Shown one piece after another: positions 8,646 through 19,014 of a DNA stretch of 64,000 nucleotides. The notes beneath the pieces were generated by a model. That model had not been told where the DNA came from. It did not search any database and saw only the letters and a program-made list of their open reading frames with translations. Positions within the stretch are counted from its first letter, which is position 1; the number at the start of each line of letters is the position of its first letter. The stretch spans positions 5,208,001 through 5,272,000 of the forward strand of contig NZ_CP124747.1 in the NCBI RefSeq assembly GCF_041860085.1, given 5' to 3'. This DNA comes from Schlesneria sp. DSM 10557 (lineage in GTDB: Bacteria; Planctomycetota; Planctomycetia; Planctomycetales; Planctomycetaceae). A program made the position numbers and the translations under genes.

Positions 8646-9095
8646 TTGCACTCCTCTCTCAGGGAGGAGATGCGACGCCCGCTTGTCATTTCGGTTCAGT
8701 CGTGCATTCCGGGTATCGTGATCGAAGTTCGTGACGGGGCGGTTTACGCTTGCGGCCAAGACTGGTGCGGTGCGCCGGTGTTCTTTTCCGGTCGCACAGG
8801 CCCGGCGGGATGTTTGTTCGGCGAAATTCAGCCCGGATACATCCGCTATCGGTTTCTCATGATTTCGCAGACTACAATCAAGTTACGGCTGAGCTTCACC
8901 TTTGTGAGACGAGGATTGAAGTTATCGGGTGCAATGGGCTCATCGACGTGCCGTCTCTGGGTACTATTCCTGCTGGGCGGCGTGAAAAATGCAGTAATTT
9001 GTGTTCTATCGTTGTGGGACTCCCGAGGGGTGGACGCCAGTTCTGCTTTCGCTTACGCAGATTGACATCAATGAGACTTCGTAATCAGGCGATAA
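8646..9095. other. 450-base gap between nuoD and the hybrid kinase gene
   Basis: Apart from the hairpin after nuoD, I see no gene here. The open frames crossing it have no family signature and no ribosome binding site. The region probably holds the promoter of the downstream kinase gene, but I could not pick one with confidence. Confidence 0.5.
8651..8669 (+). terminator. Hairpin just after nuoD
   Basis: The bases CTCCTCTC and GGGAGGAG can pair as an eight-pair stem (one G-U) with a three-base loop, six bases after the nuoD stop. No T run follows, so it may be an mRNA 3' stabiliser rather than an intrinsic terminator. Confidence 0.4.
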
Positions 9096-12000
9096 ATGGC
9101 AGAATCGATGGGACGTGCGCACACTGACGCTGTATCAGGCGACTCGGGCAGAATTCTGTTGGTTGATGACAATTCTTCCAACCTGCTCGCAATACGCTCA
9201 CTTCTCGAGGATCTGGCCCAGGACATTGTTGAGGTTCACAGTGGCGAAGAGGCGATTCAGCGAGCGGCCAATGAAGAGTTCGCAGTCATTCTCCTTGATG
9301 TAAAAATGCCTGGCATCAGTGGTTATGAAACCGCTGCCGCGATTCGATCGGGCGAGCGTTCTCATCATACCCCCATCATTCTGGTCACTGCGGGAGATCT
9401 TGAGCGATCGCAGTTGGAAGAGGGGTACGCGCTCGGTGCAGTCGACTTTCTGAGTAAGCCGATCATGCCGGTTGCTCTTCAGGCCAAGGTCAAAAGCTTT
9501 GTCCATCTGTTTCAGGAGAAGCAGCGGGCCCGACATGAATCTGACCAGTTTCGATTGCTCGTGCAGGGGACGACCGATTACGCGATTTTCATGCTCGATC
9601 CCCAGGGGCGAGTGGCCACCTGGAACGCGGGGGCTGAGCGAATCAAGGGGTATCAGGCTGACGAGATCATTGGCCAGCACTTCACGAAGTTCTATCCGCA
9701 GGAGGCGATCGACCGGGGTTGGCCCGAATATGAATTGAAAGTGGCCACTGCCGAAGGACGGTTCGAGGACGAAGGCTGGAGATTACGCAAGGACGGATCC
9801 CAATTCTGGGCCGTGGTTGTGATCACCGCCCTACGCGATGTGAATGGCAACCTGCGAGGATTCTCGAAGGTGACCCGGGATCTGACGGCCCGAAAACGAG
9901 TGGAAGAGTCGCTTCGTCAAACCGAAGAGCGATTCCGCCTGTTGATTGAGACGGCGACCGACTACGCCATTTTTGTTCTCGATCCCCAGGGGCACGTTGT
10001 CTCGTGGAATGCGGGTGCCGAGCGGATCAAGCAATACACGGCCCATGAGATTATCGGGCAGCATTTTTCGAAGTTCTATCCTCAGGAGGCCATCAATCAA
10101 GGCCGCCCGGACAACGCGCTGCGGCGTGCGCGGGAGGAAAGTCGGTATGAAGATGAGGACTGGCGGGTTCGCAGGGATGGTTCCCGTTTCTGGGCGAATG
10201 TGGTGATTGCGGCCCTGAAGGACGAGCATGGCCGACTGCGCGGTTTTTCCAAGATTACGCGGGACATGACGTCGCGAAAAGAGGCAGAGGAGAACACGCG
10301 AAAACTGATTGAAGAAGCCGCTGCCCGTAAGGCGGCGGAAGAAAACGCACGACTCATTCGGGATCAACGCGAATGGCTGCGAGTCACTCTTGCGAGTATT
10401 GGCGATGCGGTGATTGCCACTGACACATCCGGCCGGGTGACGTTGCTCAATCCGGTTGCGGAAGGGTTAACGGGTTGGACGATCGCAGAAGCGCAAGGCA
10501 GACCGCTCGACGAAGTCTTTGTCATTTGCAATGAGCAGACGCGGCGGACAGTCGAGAACCCCGTCGAAAAAGTATTGCGCGATGGTGCCGTAGTGGGACT
10601 GGCAAACCACACCATTCTGATCGCGAAAAATGGGGACGAACATCCGATCGATGATAGTGCTGCACCGATCCGCAATGAAGCGGGGAACATGATCGGTGTG
10701 GTACTGGTGTTCCGCGACGTCACCGAGCATCGTCGAGCCGAACGTGAACTCAAGGCGAGTGAAGCACGGAAAAGCGCGATTCTGGAAACCGCGCTGGACG
10801 GCATCGTCACCATGGACCACCAGGGGAAGGTTGTTGATTTCAATTCAGCCGCAGAGAAGGCGTTTGGTTATTCAAGAAGTGAGATCGTGGGACAACCCAT
10901 GGCCGATTTTCTCGTCCCGGTGGCCCTGCGTCAGCAATTCTACGAGGGACTGGAACGCTACCTCCAAACGGGTATCGGCGCGCATGTAGGCCAGCGTCAT
11001 GAACTGTCGGCACTCAACGCAGATGGGACGGAAACACCCTTTGAAGTCTCCATCACCCGTTCCACTTCAGAGGGCTTGCCCCTGTTCACGGCCTACCTGA
11101 GAGACATCAGGGATCGCAAACGGAGTGAGGCGGTTCTTCGTGGTCAAAAGCGAGTTCTGGAACTGCTTGTTCAAGGGGCACCTCTTCCGGATGTGCTCGA
11201 TGCGTTGTGCGAAGTGATGGTGGGGAATGCCGAGGATAATCTCGTGGCGATGGTGCAATTAGCGAGTTCCGACGGCAAGCGACTTCGTGCAACGGCAGGT
11301 CGCCGCGTTCCTGCTGACTTTTTCCGCGCGATGGACGGCATCGTGATCGGCCCCAATGCAGGAGCTTGCGGGTTGGCGGCTTTTCGAGGCGAGGCGACAA
11401 TCGTTGCTGATCTTGCGAACGAGAACGTGACAGTTGAGAACCGGGAACTGGCACTCGCGCACGGGTTGACTGCGGGCTGGATTACGCCCATTCATTCCTC
11501 CGAGGGAAAGGTCCTGGGGACGTTCGCCGTTTACTTTCCGAACAGGCGTCAGCCCACTGAGGGGGAACGTCAACTGGTCGACGTTCTGACCAGTACAGCC
11601 AGCGTCGCTATTGAGCGACGTCGCGCGGAAGCTGCCGTCCGTGAGAGTGAGAAAACCGCTCGCTTCCTCGCAGAAGCGAGTGCTTCGCTAGCTGTTCTCG
11701 AAGATTTTGACAGCACTTTGCAGAAAGTGGCGTCGCTGGCCGTTCCCCACTTTGCGGACTGGGCCACGGTCGATCTCGTCGAGGCGGACGGTGTCCTCAG
11801 ACGCGTCGCCGTCGCTCATGTCGATCCGGTTCGGGTTGCTTTGGCTCATGAGGTCCACCGACGTTTCTCCGGTGATCAGATCTCGACCCGGGGGGCGTGG
11901 AATGTCATTCGAACGGGGCGGGCCGAGGTCGTTCCCGAGATCAGCGAAGAACTTCTCCGGCAATCCGTGAAAGATGATGAAGCGTTTCATGTCCTGCGGG

Positions 12001-13313
12001 AATTGGGGCTGAAATCCTACCTGGGAGTCCCCTTGAAGGTCCGCGGCCGAATCATTGGAGTCGTCACCTTCCTCGGGGCCGAGTCGGGCAAGCGTTACAC
12101 CGAAGTCGATCTTGTCACTGCCCAGGACCTTGCTGACCGGGCGTCAATCGCAATCGAAAATACGCGGATGTATCGCGAGTTGATTGATGCGGACAGACGG
12201 AAGGACGAGTTCCTGGCCACTCTCGCCCATGAACTTCGGAATCCTCTGGCCCCCATCCGCAATTCGCTTCAGATCCTGAAAATGCCGCAGGTGGACGAGG
12301 CAACCGCCAGACAGTCACGTGAGATGATGGAGCGTCAGGTTCATCATTTAGTGCGGTTAGTGGATGATCTCCTTGATCTTTCCCGTGTGATGCGTGGAAA
12401 GATTGAGCTGCGTAAGGAAGCGGTGGAACTCGCGTCGATTGTGGCTCGCGCCGTCGAAACGGCCCGTCCACTCATCGATTCCCAGGGGCATCGTCTGGAG
12501 ATCAGTCTGCCGGAGGAATCGCTGGTCATCGACGGCGATCCCGTGCGGCTCACCCAGGTTGTCGGAAACCTGTTGACCAACTCTGCCAAGTATACCGATG
12601 CAGGAGGTCACATCCATCTAACCATCCGACGCGAGGGGGACCTGGCAGTGCTCAGTGTGAAAGACACTGGTATCGGAATCGCCCCCGAAATGCTGCCGCG
12701 AGTCTTTGAACTGTTCGTTCAGGCGGACCACGCAACAACAAAGGCCCAGGGGGGGCTCGGTATCGGACTCACGCTGGTTAAGAATCTGGTCGAGATGCAC
12801 GGGGGAAGTGTGTCTGTGACCAGTGAGGGGTTGGGCCAGGGGAGTGAATTCACTGTCCGACTGTTGCTGATGAATCGCCAGCAGCAAAATGGTGACGACT
12901 CGAATCACACGGCGGACGGAGCAGAGGTTCCTCATGTGTGTCATCGTGTGCTGGTCGTCGATGATAATCAGGACGCAGCTCTCAGTCTGACCATGCTGTT
13001 ACGCCTGCACGGCCACGAAGTACAGGTCGCCCATGATGGACTTTCCGCTCTAAAATTGGCCGAGACCTTTCACCCCGCTGTGATTTTTCTCGATATCGGC
13101 ATGCCGGGGATGGACGGGTACGAAGTGGCGCGTCGGATCCGTAAGAACCCTGAGATGAAAGGGACGGTGTTGACGGCCTTGACCGGTTGGGGGCAACTGG
13201 AAGACCGGCGTCGGACTGCAGAAGCCGGGTTTGACTACCATCTCGTCAAACCGCCCGAGCCACAGGCGGTTGAGAATATCCTGGCTTCGTTGCCGAAATC
13301 GATTTCTCCCTGA
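9096..13313 (+). CDS. Hybrid sensor histidine kinase (REC-4xPAS-2xGAF-HisKA-HATPase-REC)
   Basis: A 1405-residue cytoplasmic hybrid kinase with no membrane segment. In order: a receiver domain (about 18-135, acceptor Asp 68 in LLDVKMPG); two very similar PAS domains (about 150-260 and 280-395, sharing [15 protein letters not shown] and EIIGQHF); two further PAS domains (about 425-545 and 555-675); two GAF domains (about 690-845 and 860-1025); a HisKA domain with His 1045 in [11 protein letters not shown]; an HATPase domain with the G-box stretch [13 protein letters not shown]; and a C-terminal receiver with Asp 1333 in FLDIGMPG. The N-terminal receiver suggests it takes phosphate from or is modulated by another kinase. 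There is no DNA-binding output, and no partner regulator is adjacent. Ligands are unknown. Confidence 0.9.
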   Translation: MAESMGRAHTDAVSGDSGRILLVDDNSSNLLAIRSLLEDLAQDIVEVHSGEEAIQRAANEEFAVILLDVKMPGISGYETAAAIRSGERSHHTPIILVTAGDLERSQLEEGYALGAVDFLSKPIMPVALQAKVKSFVHLFQEKQRARHESDQFRLLVQGTTDYAIFMLDPQGRVATWNAGAERIKGYQADEIIGQHFTKFYPQEAIDRGWPEYELKVATAEGRFEDEGWRLRKDGSQFWAVVVITALRDVNGNLRGFSKVTRDLTARKRVEESLRQTEERFRLLIETATDYAIFVLDPQGHVVSWNAGAERIKQYTAHEIIGQHFSKFYPQEAINQGRPDNALRRAREESRYEDEDWRVRRDGSRFWANVVIAALKDEHGRLRGFSKITRDMTSRKEAEENTRKLIEEAAARKAAEENARLIRDQREWLRVTLASIGDAVIATDTSGRVTLLNPVAEGLTGWTIAEAQGRPLDEVFVICNEQTRRTVENPVEKVLRDGAVVGLANHTILIAKNGDEHPIDDSAAPIRNEAGNMIGVVLVFRDVTEHRRAERELKASEARKSAILETALDGIVTMDHQGKVVDFNSAAEKAFGYSRSEIVGQPMADFLVPVALRQQFYEGLERYLQTGIGAHVGQRHELSALNADGTETPFEVSITRSTSEGLPLFTAYLRDIRDRKRSEAVLRGQKRVLELLVQGAPLPDVLDALCEVMVGNAEDNLVAMVQLASSDGKRLRATAGRRVPADFFRAMDGIVIGPNAGACGLAAFRGEATIVADLANENVTVENRELALAHGLTAGWITPIHSSEGKVLGTFAVYFPNRRQPTEGERQLVDVLTSTASVAIERRRAEAAVRESEKTARFLAEASASLAVLEDFDSTLQKVASLAVPHFADWATVDLVEADGVLRRVAVAHVDPVRVALAHEVHRRFSGDQISTRGAWNVIRTGRAEVVPEISEELLRQSVKDDEAFHVLRELGLKSYLGVPLKVRGRIIGVVTFLGAESGKRYTEVDLVTAQDLADRASIAIENTRMYRELIDADRRKDEFLATLAHELRNPLAPIRNSLQILKMPQVDEATARQSREMMERQVHHLVRLVDDLLDLSRVMRGKIELRKEAVELASIVARAVETARPLIDSQGHRLEISLPEESLVIDGDPVRLTQVVGNLLTNSAKYTDAGGHIHLTIRREGDLAVLSVKDTGIGIAPEMLPRVFELFVQADHATTKAQGGLGIGLTLVKNLVEMHGGSVSVTSEGLGQGSEFTVRLLLMNRQQQNGDDSNHTADGAEVPHVCHRVLVVDDNQDAALSLTMLLRLHGHEVQVAHDGLSALKLAETFHPAVIFLDIGMPGMDGYEVARRIRKNPEMKGTVLTALTGWGQLEDRRRTAEAGFDYHLVKPPEPQAVENILASLPKSISP

Positions 13314-13430
13314 CCGAGTCGGACAAAACTGCGGAGAGATGTGGCGAGCAACTGAGTGATCAATCGAACAATGCGCAGGGCGTGCCAGCCCTCGGATGGG
13401 AGTGCTGGTAACTCGGAGTAAGGACGGATC

Positions 13431-14030
13431 ATGACACGGCGGAATCGAGACCTGCATGGAAGTGCTCCAGATAAGTCGGCCGTAGCGTTGCTGCTGATCG
13501 ATGTCATTAATGATCTGGATTTTCCCGAGGCGGAATCGATGCTGCCGCGCGCCCTTTCCATGTCACAGCAGATTGCGAGGCTCAAACGGCGAGCCAGGGA
13601 GAATGACGTCCCCATAATCTACGTCAACGACAATTTTGGGCGCTGGCGCTCTGATCTTCTCGCCCAGGTGGAACACTGCCTGCGTGACGGTGTCCGGGGG
13701 AAGCCAATCGTGCAGTCCCTGCGTCCCGAGGAAGACGATTACTTCGTGTTGAAACCAAAGCACTCGGGGTTCTTCTCAACGACGCTCAATACGTTGCTTG
13801 AGTATCTCGAAGTGAAGACCCTGATTTTGACAGGAATCGCGACCAATATCTGTGTCTTATTCACTGCGAATGATGCCTACATGCGTGACTTTAAGCTCGT
13901 CGTCCCGCAAGATTGTGTCGCCTCGAATACGCCCGAGGAGTGCGACTACGCCCTGGACCAGATGCAGAAGATCTTGAAAGCAGATATTCGTCCCGCGGAC
14001 GAACTCTGCTTTGATGAGCTCAAAAAATAG
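13431..14030 (+). CDS. Isochorismatase-family cysteine hydrolase
   Basis: A 199-residue hydrolase of the isochorismatase/nicotinamidase superfamily. The catalytic triad is visible: Asp 24 in LLLIDVINDLDF, Lys 108 in VLKPKHSGFFST, and Cys 141 in GIATNICVLFTANDAYMRDF with the usual preceding small residues. AAGGA lies seven bases before the ATG. The substrate (isochorismate, nicotinamide, a carbamate or another amide) cannot be decided. It is convergent with a MarR-family gene only 20 bases away, which may be regulatory linkage or chance. Confidence 0.88.
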   Translation: MTRRNRDLHGSAPDKSAVALLLIDVINDLDFPEAESMLPRALSMSQQIARLKRRARENDVPIIYVNDNFGRWRSDLLAQVEHCLRDGVRGKPIVQSLRPEEDDYFVLKPKHSGFFSTTLNTLLEYLEVKTLILTGIATNICVLFTANDAYMRDFKLVVPQDCVASNTPEECDYALDQMQKILKADIRPADELCFDELKK

Positions 14031-14050
14031 TCTGTCGTGCAGCGTCGTGA

Positions 14051-14500
14051 CTAACGTGGGGAGTTGAGAGACTTGATTCGGTGGATCGCGCCGTCCAGGA
14101 GTTTCAGTCCCTCGTCACCGAGAATGGTCTTCGCCTGGGTCTGAGCTTGTTCCCAGGCGGGGATTGCTTGCTGCATGAGTCGCTTTCCTGCTTCCGTCAG
14201 GCGGAAGGGATGCGATCGCCCGTCCTCGTCAGGCATAATTTCCAGCCACCCTTTGGCCACCATTCGTTCGACTGTACGACTGAGAGTTGAAGCATCCAGT
14301 TCCAGGGATTTGCAGACATCAGAGGGACGCGCTACTCCCAGCCTCGCGGTTACGGACAGAATAATAAACTGCGTCAGTTTAAGGCCGAGTGGGCGCATGG
14401 CGTCGTCGTAGGTATTCGTTACCACACGGTTGAGCAATCGCAACCGCCCGGCAACGCAGGAGGTGGCGATTGTTTCAATGCTGGTCGCAGACTTGGCCAT
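14051..14500 (-). CDS. MarR family transcriptional regulator
   Basis: A 149-residue winged-helix repressor of the MarR family. The DNA-binding helices lie around VARPSDVCKSLELDASTLSRTVERMVAKGW, followed by the wing EIMPDEDGRSHPFRLTEAGKRLM with its conserved Asp/Arg turn. Long helices at both ends form the dimer interface. Conserved cysteines occur near the N-terminus (SCVAGRLRLL) and in the recognition region, but a redox role is speculative. Neighbours are the isochorismatase-fold hydrolase and, 223 bases upstream on the same strand, a cupin gene; either could be a target. Confidence 0.88.
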   Translation of the reverse strand: MAKSATSIETIATSCVAGRLRLLNRVVTNTYDDAMRPLGLKLTQFIILSVTARLGVARPSDVCKSLELDASTLSRTVERMVAKGWLEIMPDEDGRSHPFRLTEAGKRLMQQAIPAWEQAQTQAKTILGDEGLKLLDGAIHRIKSLNSPR

Positions 14501-14723
14501 TCATGGGTCTCAGGGAGTTCCTGGATTGCTCGCTCAATGTATATGCAAGTAAACCGGCGTTCAAGAATGGGGCGCCGCTGGCTGCTTCATCGTAGCGCGG
14601 GAAATCCGATGCTGTTCACCATATGAGTCTTGCTCGCGGCGGATTTGAAACCGCAGGCTACTATGGGAGGAGCGAATTCCGACTGACAACGCGTGGCCGG
14701 TTAAACAAACCGGGGTGGCGTCA

Positions 14724-15203
14724 TTATCCTGGCGGAAGCTGGATCTCGATGCCGTAGTTGGGGGCAATCTGAAGCAGTTTCTGGATTTCTTCCATTGTCG
14801 GCGGGGGGGCGGTGACGGCGCCTTCGGCCAGCGGTACGCCGAATTCAAAAAACATCTTTTCCAAACCGGCAGGTGCAACCGTCACGAGCATTTTTGCGGG
14901 GCGATCGCTCTCGTTCTTGAAAGCGTGTGCGACACCGACAGGCATGTTGGCGAACATTCCCGCGGTCGCAACGAACTTGCTGTCACCGATGGTGAATGTG
15001 ATTTCTCCTTCGAGGATATAAAAACCTTCGACTTCTCGGCTGTGGGTATGGGGGGGAGGTCCTCCTCCTGGCGGGACGGTTGCCTCAAACTGAGAGTACT
15101 GTTGATGAGTTTCCTCCCCGGTCGCGAGAAAACGATAGACGTCTCCGACGACGGCGAGCGTTCTTCCTTGTTGAGCACTGAGCAAAGTTGGTTTTTGCGT
15201 CAT
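14724..15203 (-). CDS. Cupin domain protein
   Basis: A 159-residue single-domain cupin. Motif 1 is clear: PPPHTHSREVEGFYILEGEITF, with the metal ligands His-x-His and Glu; motif 2 is PVGVAHAFKNES with the final His. This resembles quercetin dioxygenase-like cupins common in soil bacteria, but the substrate is unknown. No signal peptide is seen. It lies upstream of the MarR gene on the same strand, separated by 223 bases, and is divergent from the NfeD-type protease gene. Confidence 0.85.
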   Translation of the reverse strand: MTQKPTLLSAQQGRTLAVVGDVYRFLATGEETHQQYSQFEATVPPGGGPPPHTHSREVEGFYILEGEITFTIGDSKFVATAGMFANMPVGVAHAFKNESDRPAKMLVTVAPAGLEKMFFEFGVPLAEGAVTAPPPTMEEIQKLLQIAPNYGIEIQLPPG

Positions 15204-15436
15204 CGTTCAAGAACTTTCCGATGGAAGAGTGTGTCGTAAGTTACAACAGATTTCGGTCGTGCGGCATCGTTGTCGGCATGAACCGGTTCAGGAAGTTGTC
15301 CGTTCATCACTACGGTAGTGATCGCAGAATAAAAAGGAACGAGCTTCTCCTCTGAGGCCCCAATCCCGTTATAATTCTCGAGATCGATTCCCGTGCATGC
15401 AATGTCCAGGCGGTTTTCGCGTTGGGGAATGGAAGT

Positions 15437-17683
15437 ATGAAGTGCCAATCAAAGCCTGACACAGTACGCGATATCGTATTGGCCAGCCTGTTCTCAATCA
15501 TCCTGTTCGCTCCCGTCCGGGGTGTCGACGGACAGGAGGAACCCGTAGCGAGAACACGAGTTCCTCTCGGGCAGTTCGTGACGGTGACAAGTCCTGTTGA
15601 CGATATTGTATACAGCCGGATTTCTTCCGCCGCCCTACGTCTTCAGCAGCAAGCCACACAAGAAGATCGCCCTGCCGTGCTGGTGCTCCAGATCGAACCC
15701 GGGACCAGCCAGTTTCATCATATTCAGGGGCTGTCCAAGTTCCTGACTTCATCCCAGGTGGCGAACGTCACTACTGTGGCCTGGATTCCTGCGGCCGTCA
15801 CGGGTCCCAATGTTTTGCTCGCCCTGGCCTGTAAGCAAATTGTCATGCATCCGGATGCGGAACTGGGTGACATTGGTCGAGGCAAACCCCTCGAGGCAGA
15901 AGAGCAGCAAGCGATTCTCGCGATGGCTCAGAAACGCCACAACAGCAAAATCAATGCGGCGATCGTGAGGGGGATGATGGATCCGCAGGAGCAACTGTGG
16001 CGGGTCAGAGTTCGTTCGATGGCTGCGGGCACTGATGAACTGGAGACCCGCGTCGTGACGAAGGACGAGTTGGAAACGCTTCGTCGAACGAACGTTACGA
16101 TTGAAAATGTGGAAATCGTCAAGGATCCCGGCTCGGTTGGGTTGTTTCGGGGTAGCACGGCGAGGTCACTGGATATTCTTGTCTCTCAAACCGCCGAGAA
16201 TCGGACATCGGTGGCGACACTCTATGGCCTCCAGCGAGACTCGCTTCGCGAGACCGCATTCGAGAAGGAGAATCGCAAAGCCCGTCTGATCAAGGTGGAT
16301 GGAATTATCGATCGACTTCAGGAAAGTTTCCTGATCAGGCAAATCGGTAGTGCGGTCGCCGACGGTGCACAGGTGATTGTGTTCGAGATCGACTCGCCAG
16401 GCGGGTTGCTCGTTGCCAGTATTACCCTGGCAAACGCTATTGCGGATCTTGAATCTAACAAGGTTCGGACGATTGCCTATGTTCCGCGAGAAGCGATCAG
16501 TGGCGCGGCAATCATCGCGTTAGGGTGTGACGATATCTATCTACGTCCCGATGCAAAGATCGGGGATGCCGGACCGATCGAGATGCGTCCCGGTCAACCG
16601 TTTGAGCGTGCACCGGAAAAAATCCTCAGCCCTCTCAAGGTGGCGCTGCGTGAGCTGGCCGAAAAAAAACATCGCCCCGCGGCCATTTGCGAAGCCATGG
16701 CTGACCGCACAATGAAGGTCTATCAGGTCACTCATCGGGATAGCGGCCAGATCTGGTACATGAGCGAGCTCGACATACACGCTTCCAATGGCGAGTGGAT
16801 CCAGGGGCCCCTGTTGCGCGAAACCAACGGTGAACTGCTCTTCACTGCGAATGGGACCCGTGCACACGAGTTGAAGCTGGCGGAATCTCCCGTCAGTGAC
16901 GTTGATGACTTGAAGGCCCGGATCGGTCTCCCCGTTTCGACAAAACTGGTTCCGATCGCCAAGACCTGGGTTGATCGGCTGGTTTTCAGTCTGAATCATC
17001 CTGGAATGGTGATGCTGATGATCGTTTTGGGGGTCGCGCTGATTTATCTGGAGCTGCACTTCATGACGGGCATCCTTGGGATTATGTCCGTGCTCTGTTT
17101 TTCCCTGTTCTTCTGGAGCAACTTCATGGGGGGGACAGCCGGATGGCTGGAGGTGGTTCTCTTCGTGCTTGGTCTGGGTTGCCTGGCTGTCGAAGCGTTC
17201 GTGATTCCTGGTTTTGGAGTCTTCGGTGTCTCCGGCATTCTGCTTGTGATCTGCTCGCTGGTGATGGCTGGCCATTCATGGACCTTTGATTTCATGACAA
17301 ATATTGAGGAGCTCACGTGGCAAACCGGCCAGATAATGCTGGCGTTCGGAATCGTCTTCGCGATTGGGCTGGCGATCACTCGGTATCTTCCCTCAATGCC
17401 GGGATTCGACTCCCTGGTTCTCGGCCCGCCGGGCGGGGGAGCCGACGAGCCACGTTTGCGGGGTGCGTCTCTCGCCGGGACAGTTGGATCGGGGGTTTCA
17501 ATCGAAATTGGCGACAAAGGGCATGCCCTAACGATGTTACGTCCCGCAGGTAAAGCTCAAATTGAGAATAGGTCCGTCGACGTGATCAGTGAAGGCCCAT
17601 TCATTGCTCCCGGCGCAAACCTTGAAGTTGTTTCGATTTCCGGCAATCGCATCGTGGTTCGGCAAGTTCCGGAGAGAGCATGA
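15437..17683 (+). CDS. NfeD/ClpP-class membrane serine protease with two protease-like domains
   Basis: A 748-residue membrane protein of the NfeD family. It has an N-terminal signal or anchor (about 10-30), a ClpP-like domain (about 45-175), a second ClpP-like domain (about 280-430), four or five transmembrane helices (about 515-650) and a C-terminal OB-fold (about 675-748). The second domain keeps FEIDSPGGLL and the nucleophile-like Ser 355 in EAISGAAIIALGCDDIYL, with Lys 395 a plausible base. The first domain has the same layout (AVTGPNVLLALACKQIVMH), but Ser is replaced by Thr-Gly-Pro, so it is probably inactive. Relatives cleave stomatin-type membrane proteins, but no stomatin gene is adjacent. 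The ATG at 15437 is preferred because GGGGA precedes it and the signal then starts properly. Confidence 0.87.
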   Translation: MKCQSKPDTVRDIVLASLFSIILFAPVRGVDGQEEPVARTRVPLGQFVTVTSPVDDIVYSRISSAALRLQQQATQEDRPAVLVLQIEPGTSQFHHIQGLSKFLTSSQVANVTTVAWIPAAVTGPNVLLALACKQIVMHPDAELGDIGRGKPLEAEEQQAILAMAQKRHNSKINAAIVRGMMDPQEQLWRVRVRSMAAGTDELETRVVTKDELETLRRTNVTIENVEIVKDPGSVGLFRGSTARSLDILVSQTAENRTSVATLYGLQRDSLRETAFEKENRKARLIKVDGIIDRLQESFLIRQIGSAVADGAQVIVFEIDSPGGLLVASITLANAIADLESNKVRTIAYVPREAISGAAIIALGCDDIYLRPDAKIGDAGPIEMRPGQPFERAPEKILSPLKVALRELAEKKHRPAAICEAMADRTMKVYQVTHRDSGQIWYMSELDIHASNGEWIQGPLLRETNGELLFTANGTRAHELKLAESPVSDVDDLKARIGLPVSTKLVPIAKTWVDRLVFSLNHPGMVMLMIVLGVALIYLELHFMTGILGIMSVLCFSLFFWSNFMGGTAGWLEVVLFVLGLGCLAVEAFVIPGFGVFGVSGILLVICSLVMAGHSWTFDFMTNIEELTWQTGQIMLAFGIVFAIGLAITRYLPSMPGFDSLVLGPPGGGADEPRLRGASLAGTVGSGVSIEIGDKGHALTMLRPAGKAQIENRSVDVISEGPFIAPGANLEVVSISGNRIVVRQVPERA

Positions 17684-17989
17684 CGGCGCGTTAACTGCAA
17701 GTCGAACGCTCAAAACACCTTGGGCGCCACGACACGGCACCCGCTCGGGCCAGGAGCGTGGCAGGCCGGGCATCGTATTTCCTCTGGGGATCAACGTTTC
17801 AGTTCGGAATTTTGGCGGGATGCGCCGAACTTTCTATCGGCGCGGGTCGTAGGCCCCTGCGCGAATTGGCTCAAGGTAATTAAAGCTGTGCAAAAAGCCG
17901 CACCTTGATATTGGTTATGACAGAAACATATAATCCTCAGCTCGCCCTCTGTAGAGCACCGTGTGTGAACCTCGCGAGAGAACTTGGCC
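17684..17989. other. Intergenic region before the DksA-type gene
   Basis: A 306-base gap that carries a good promoter candidate near its end (17905-17934). I see no gene in the rest. Confidence 0.6.
17905..17934 (+). promoter_or_regulatory. Sigma-70-type promoter for the DksA-type gene and lspA
   Basis: TTGATA (17905-17910) and a perfect TATAAT (17929-17934) are separated by 18 bases, 55 bases before the start at 17990. Both hexamers and the spacing fit the housekeeping consensus. Confidence 0.6.
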
Positions 17990-18382
17990 ATGCTGAAGAA
18001 AACTGAGCTGGAAGAGTTTAAGGTTTTGTTGCAAAATCTTCGTGCACGTGTCCGTGGCGATGTCCTGCACCTGACCGCTGATGCCTTGGATCGGAACGAG
18101 AATGGCTCGGAGTCGAAATCTCCGACGCATCTCGCTGAGTTAGGGACCGAGACCTACGACCAGGAGTTTACGCTGCGGCGCGTGGAAAATGAGCAGGAAG
18201 TTCTTGAGGAAATCGAAGAGGCTTTCGAACGCATCAGTGACGAAACCTTCGGCGTTTGCGCCGGATGTCGCGAAGCGGGTCGCTCCCCAGCCAAGTCGAT
18301 GATTCCCAAAACTCGCTTGCGAGAAATCCCCTACGCCAGGAACTGCGTCGAATGCGAACGGAAACGCGAGGCACGAATGTAA
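17990..18382 (+). CDS. DksA/TraR-type zinc finger protein
   Basis: A 130-residue protein with an N-terminal helical region (MLKKTELEEFKVLLQNLRAR), a coiled-coil-like middle, and a C-terminal four-cysteine zinc finger made of FGVCAGC and a second pair, NCVEC, with 17 residues between the pairs. The sequence EEIEEAFERISDETFGVCAGC is typical of planctomycete TraR/DksA-type proteins. In E. coli DksA binds in the RNA polymerase secondary channel with ppGpp; whether this homologue does so is inference. The ATG at 17990 is preferred to a TTG at 17984 because GAGAG precedes it. Its 3' end overlaps the start of lspA by 31 bases. Confidence 0.85.
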   Translation: MLKKTELEEFKVLLQNLRARVRGDVLHLTADALDRNENGSESKSPTHLAELGTETYDQEFTLRRVENEQEVLEEIEEAFERISDETFGVCAGCREAGRSPAKSMIPKTRLREIPYARNCVECERKREARM

Positions 18383-19014
18383 CTTCAGACGACGGGTCGG
18401 CAAGTAGCTGCGACACGGCGACTGCCACCTGTTCCTCTGCGTCCCGTCCCTGGGCGAGATACATCTGTTTCGCGGTCATTGCGGCCAGCGGTCTGATCGG
18501 CGATCTTTGGTCAAAACACGCAGTTTTTCAGTGGCTGCAACCGCATCACCAGCATGAAGTCTGGAGTGGCTCGTTTCTTGGCATTCCTGTCGATTTTCAG
18601 TTTGCCACGACATTTAACCTGGGTGCTCTGTGGGGCATGGGGCAAGGACAAACCTGGCTGTTCGCCTCGCTCAGCGTCCTCGCTGTTTTTGTGCTGGTTT
18701 ACTTCCTGTACACGGGGCAGGCGGTCGAGTCCTGGTGGCTGACAATCTCCTCTGGCTTACTCCTGGCCGGCACCCTTGGGAATCTTTACGACCGTCTCGG
18801 TCTGCACGGTCATCTCGATCTCAACGGCCGTCCGATTTATGGTGTTCGTGACTTCCTCGACTTCGTGTTTTTTAACGGGGGATTTCACTGGGCCACATTT
18901 AACCTGGCAGACAGCTATCTGGTCACTGGTGCCATTCTGCTGGTGTTGCAGTCTTTCACGCAGCCCGTCGCCGCTCCGGCTACTTCTTTGTCGGCGACGC
19001 AATCTTGTCCTTGA
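18352..19014 (+). CDS. lspA: Lipoprotein signal peptidase (signal peptidase II)
   Basis: A 220-residue inner-membrane aspartyl protease that removes signal peptides from diacylated prolipoproteins. The family motifs are seen: SKHAVF with the first conserved region, TFNLGALWGM, the catalytic-Asp motif GNLYDRLGLHG, and FNLADSYLV with the second catalytic Asp. Four transmembrane helices are visible. About 45 polar residues precede the first helix, more than usual. The ATG at 18352 lies inside the DksA-type gene and suggests translational coupling; an earlier in-frame ATG at 18256 would extend the tail further. The 3' end overlaps the convergent msrA gene by 35 bases. Confidence 0.93.
   Translation: MRTETRGTNVTSDDGSASSCDTATATCSSASRPWARYICFAVIAASGLIGDLWSKHAVFQWLQPHHQHEVWSGSFLGIPVDFQFATTFNLGALWGMGQGQTWLFASLSVLAVFVLVYFLYTGQAVESWWLTISSGLLLAGTLGNLYDRLGLHGHLDLNGRPIYGVRDFLDFVFFNGGFHWATFNLADSYLVTGAILLVLQSFTQPVAAPATSLSATQSCP

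Noticed and set aside
7329-8759. Long minus-strand open frame opposite nuoD
   Set aside because: It is an antisense shadow of nuoD codon usage; its protein has no domain pattern and is rich in His, Arg and Gln.
8646-9065. Open frame of 139 codons directly after nuoD
   Set aside because: It has no ribosome binding site, no domain signature and no similarity to a complex I subunit; in particular it lacks the NuoB cysteine motifs.
9062-9067. Perfect TTGACA upstream of the hybrid kinase gene
   Set aside because: It lies about 34 bases before the ATG, and no fitting -10 element is found at 15-19 bases.
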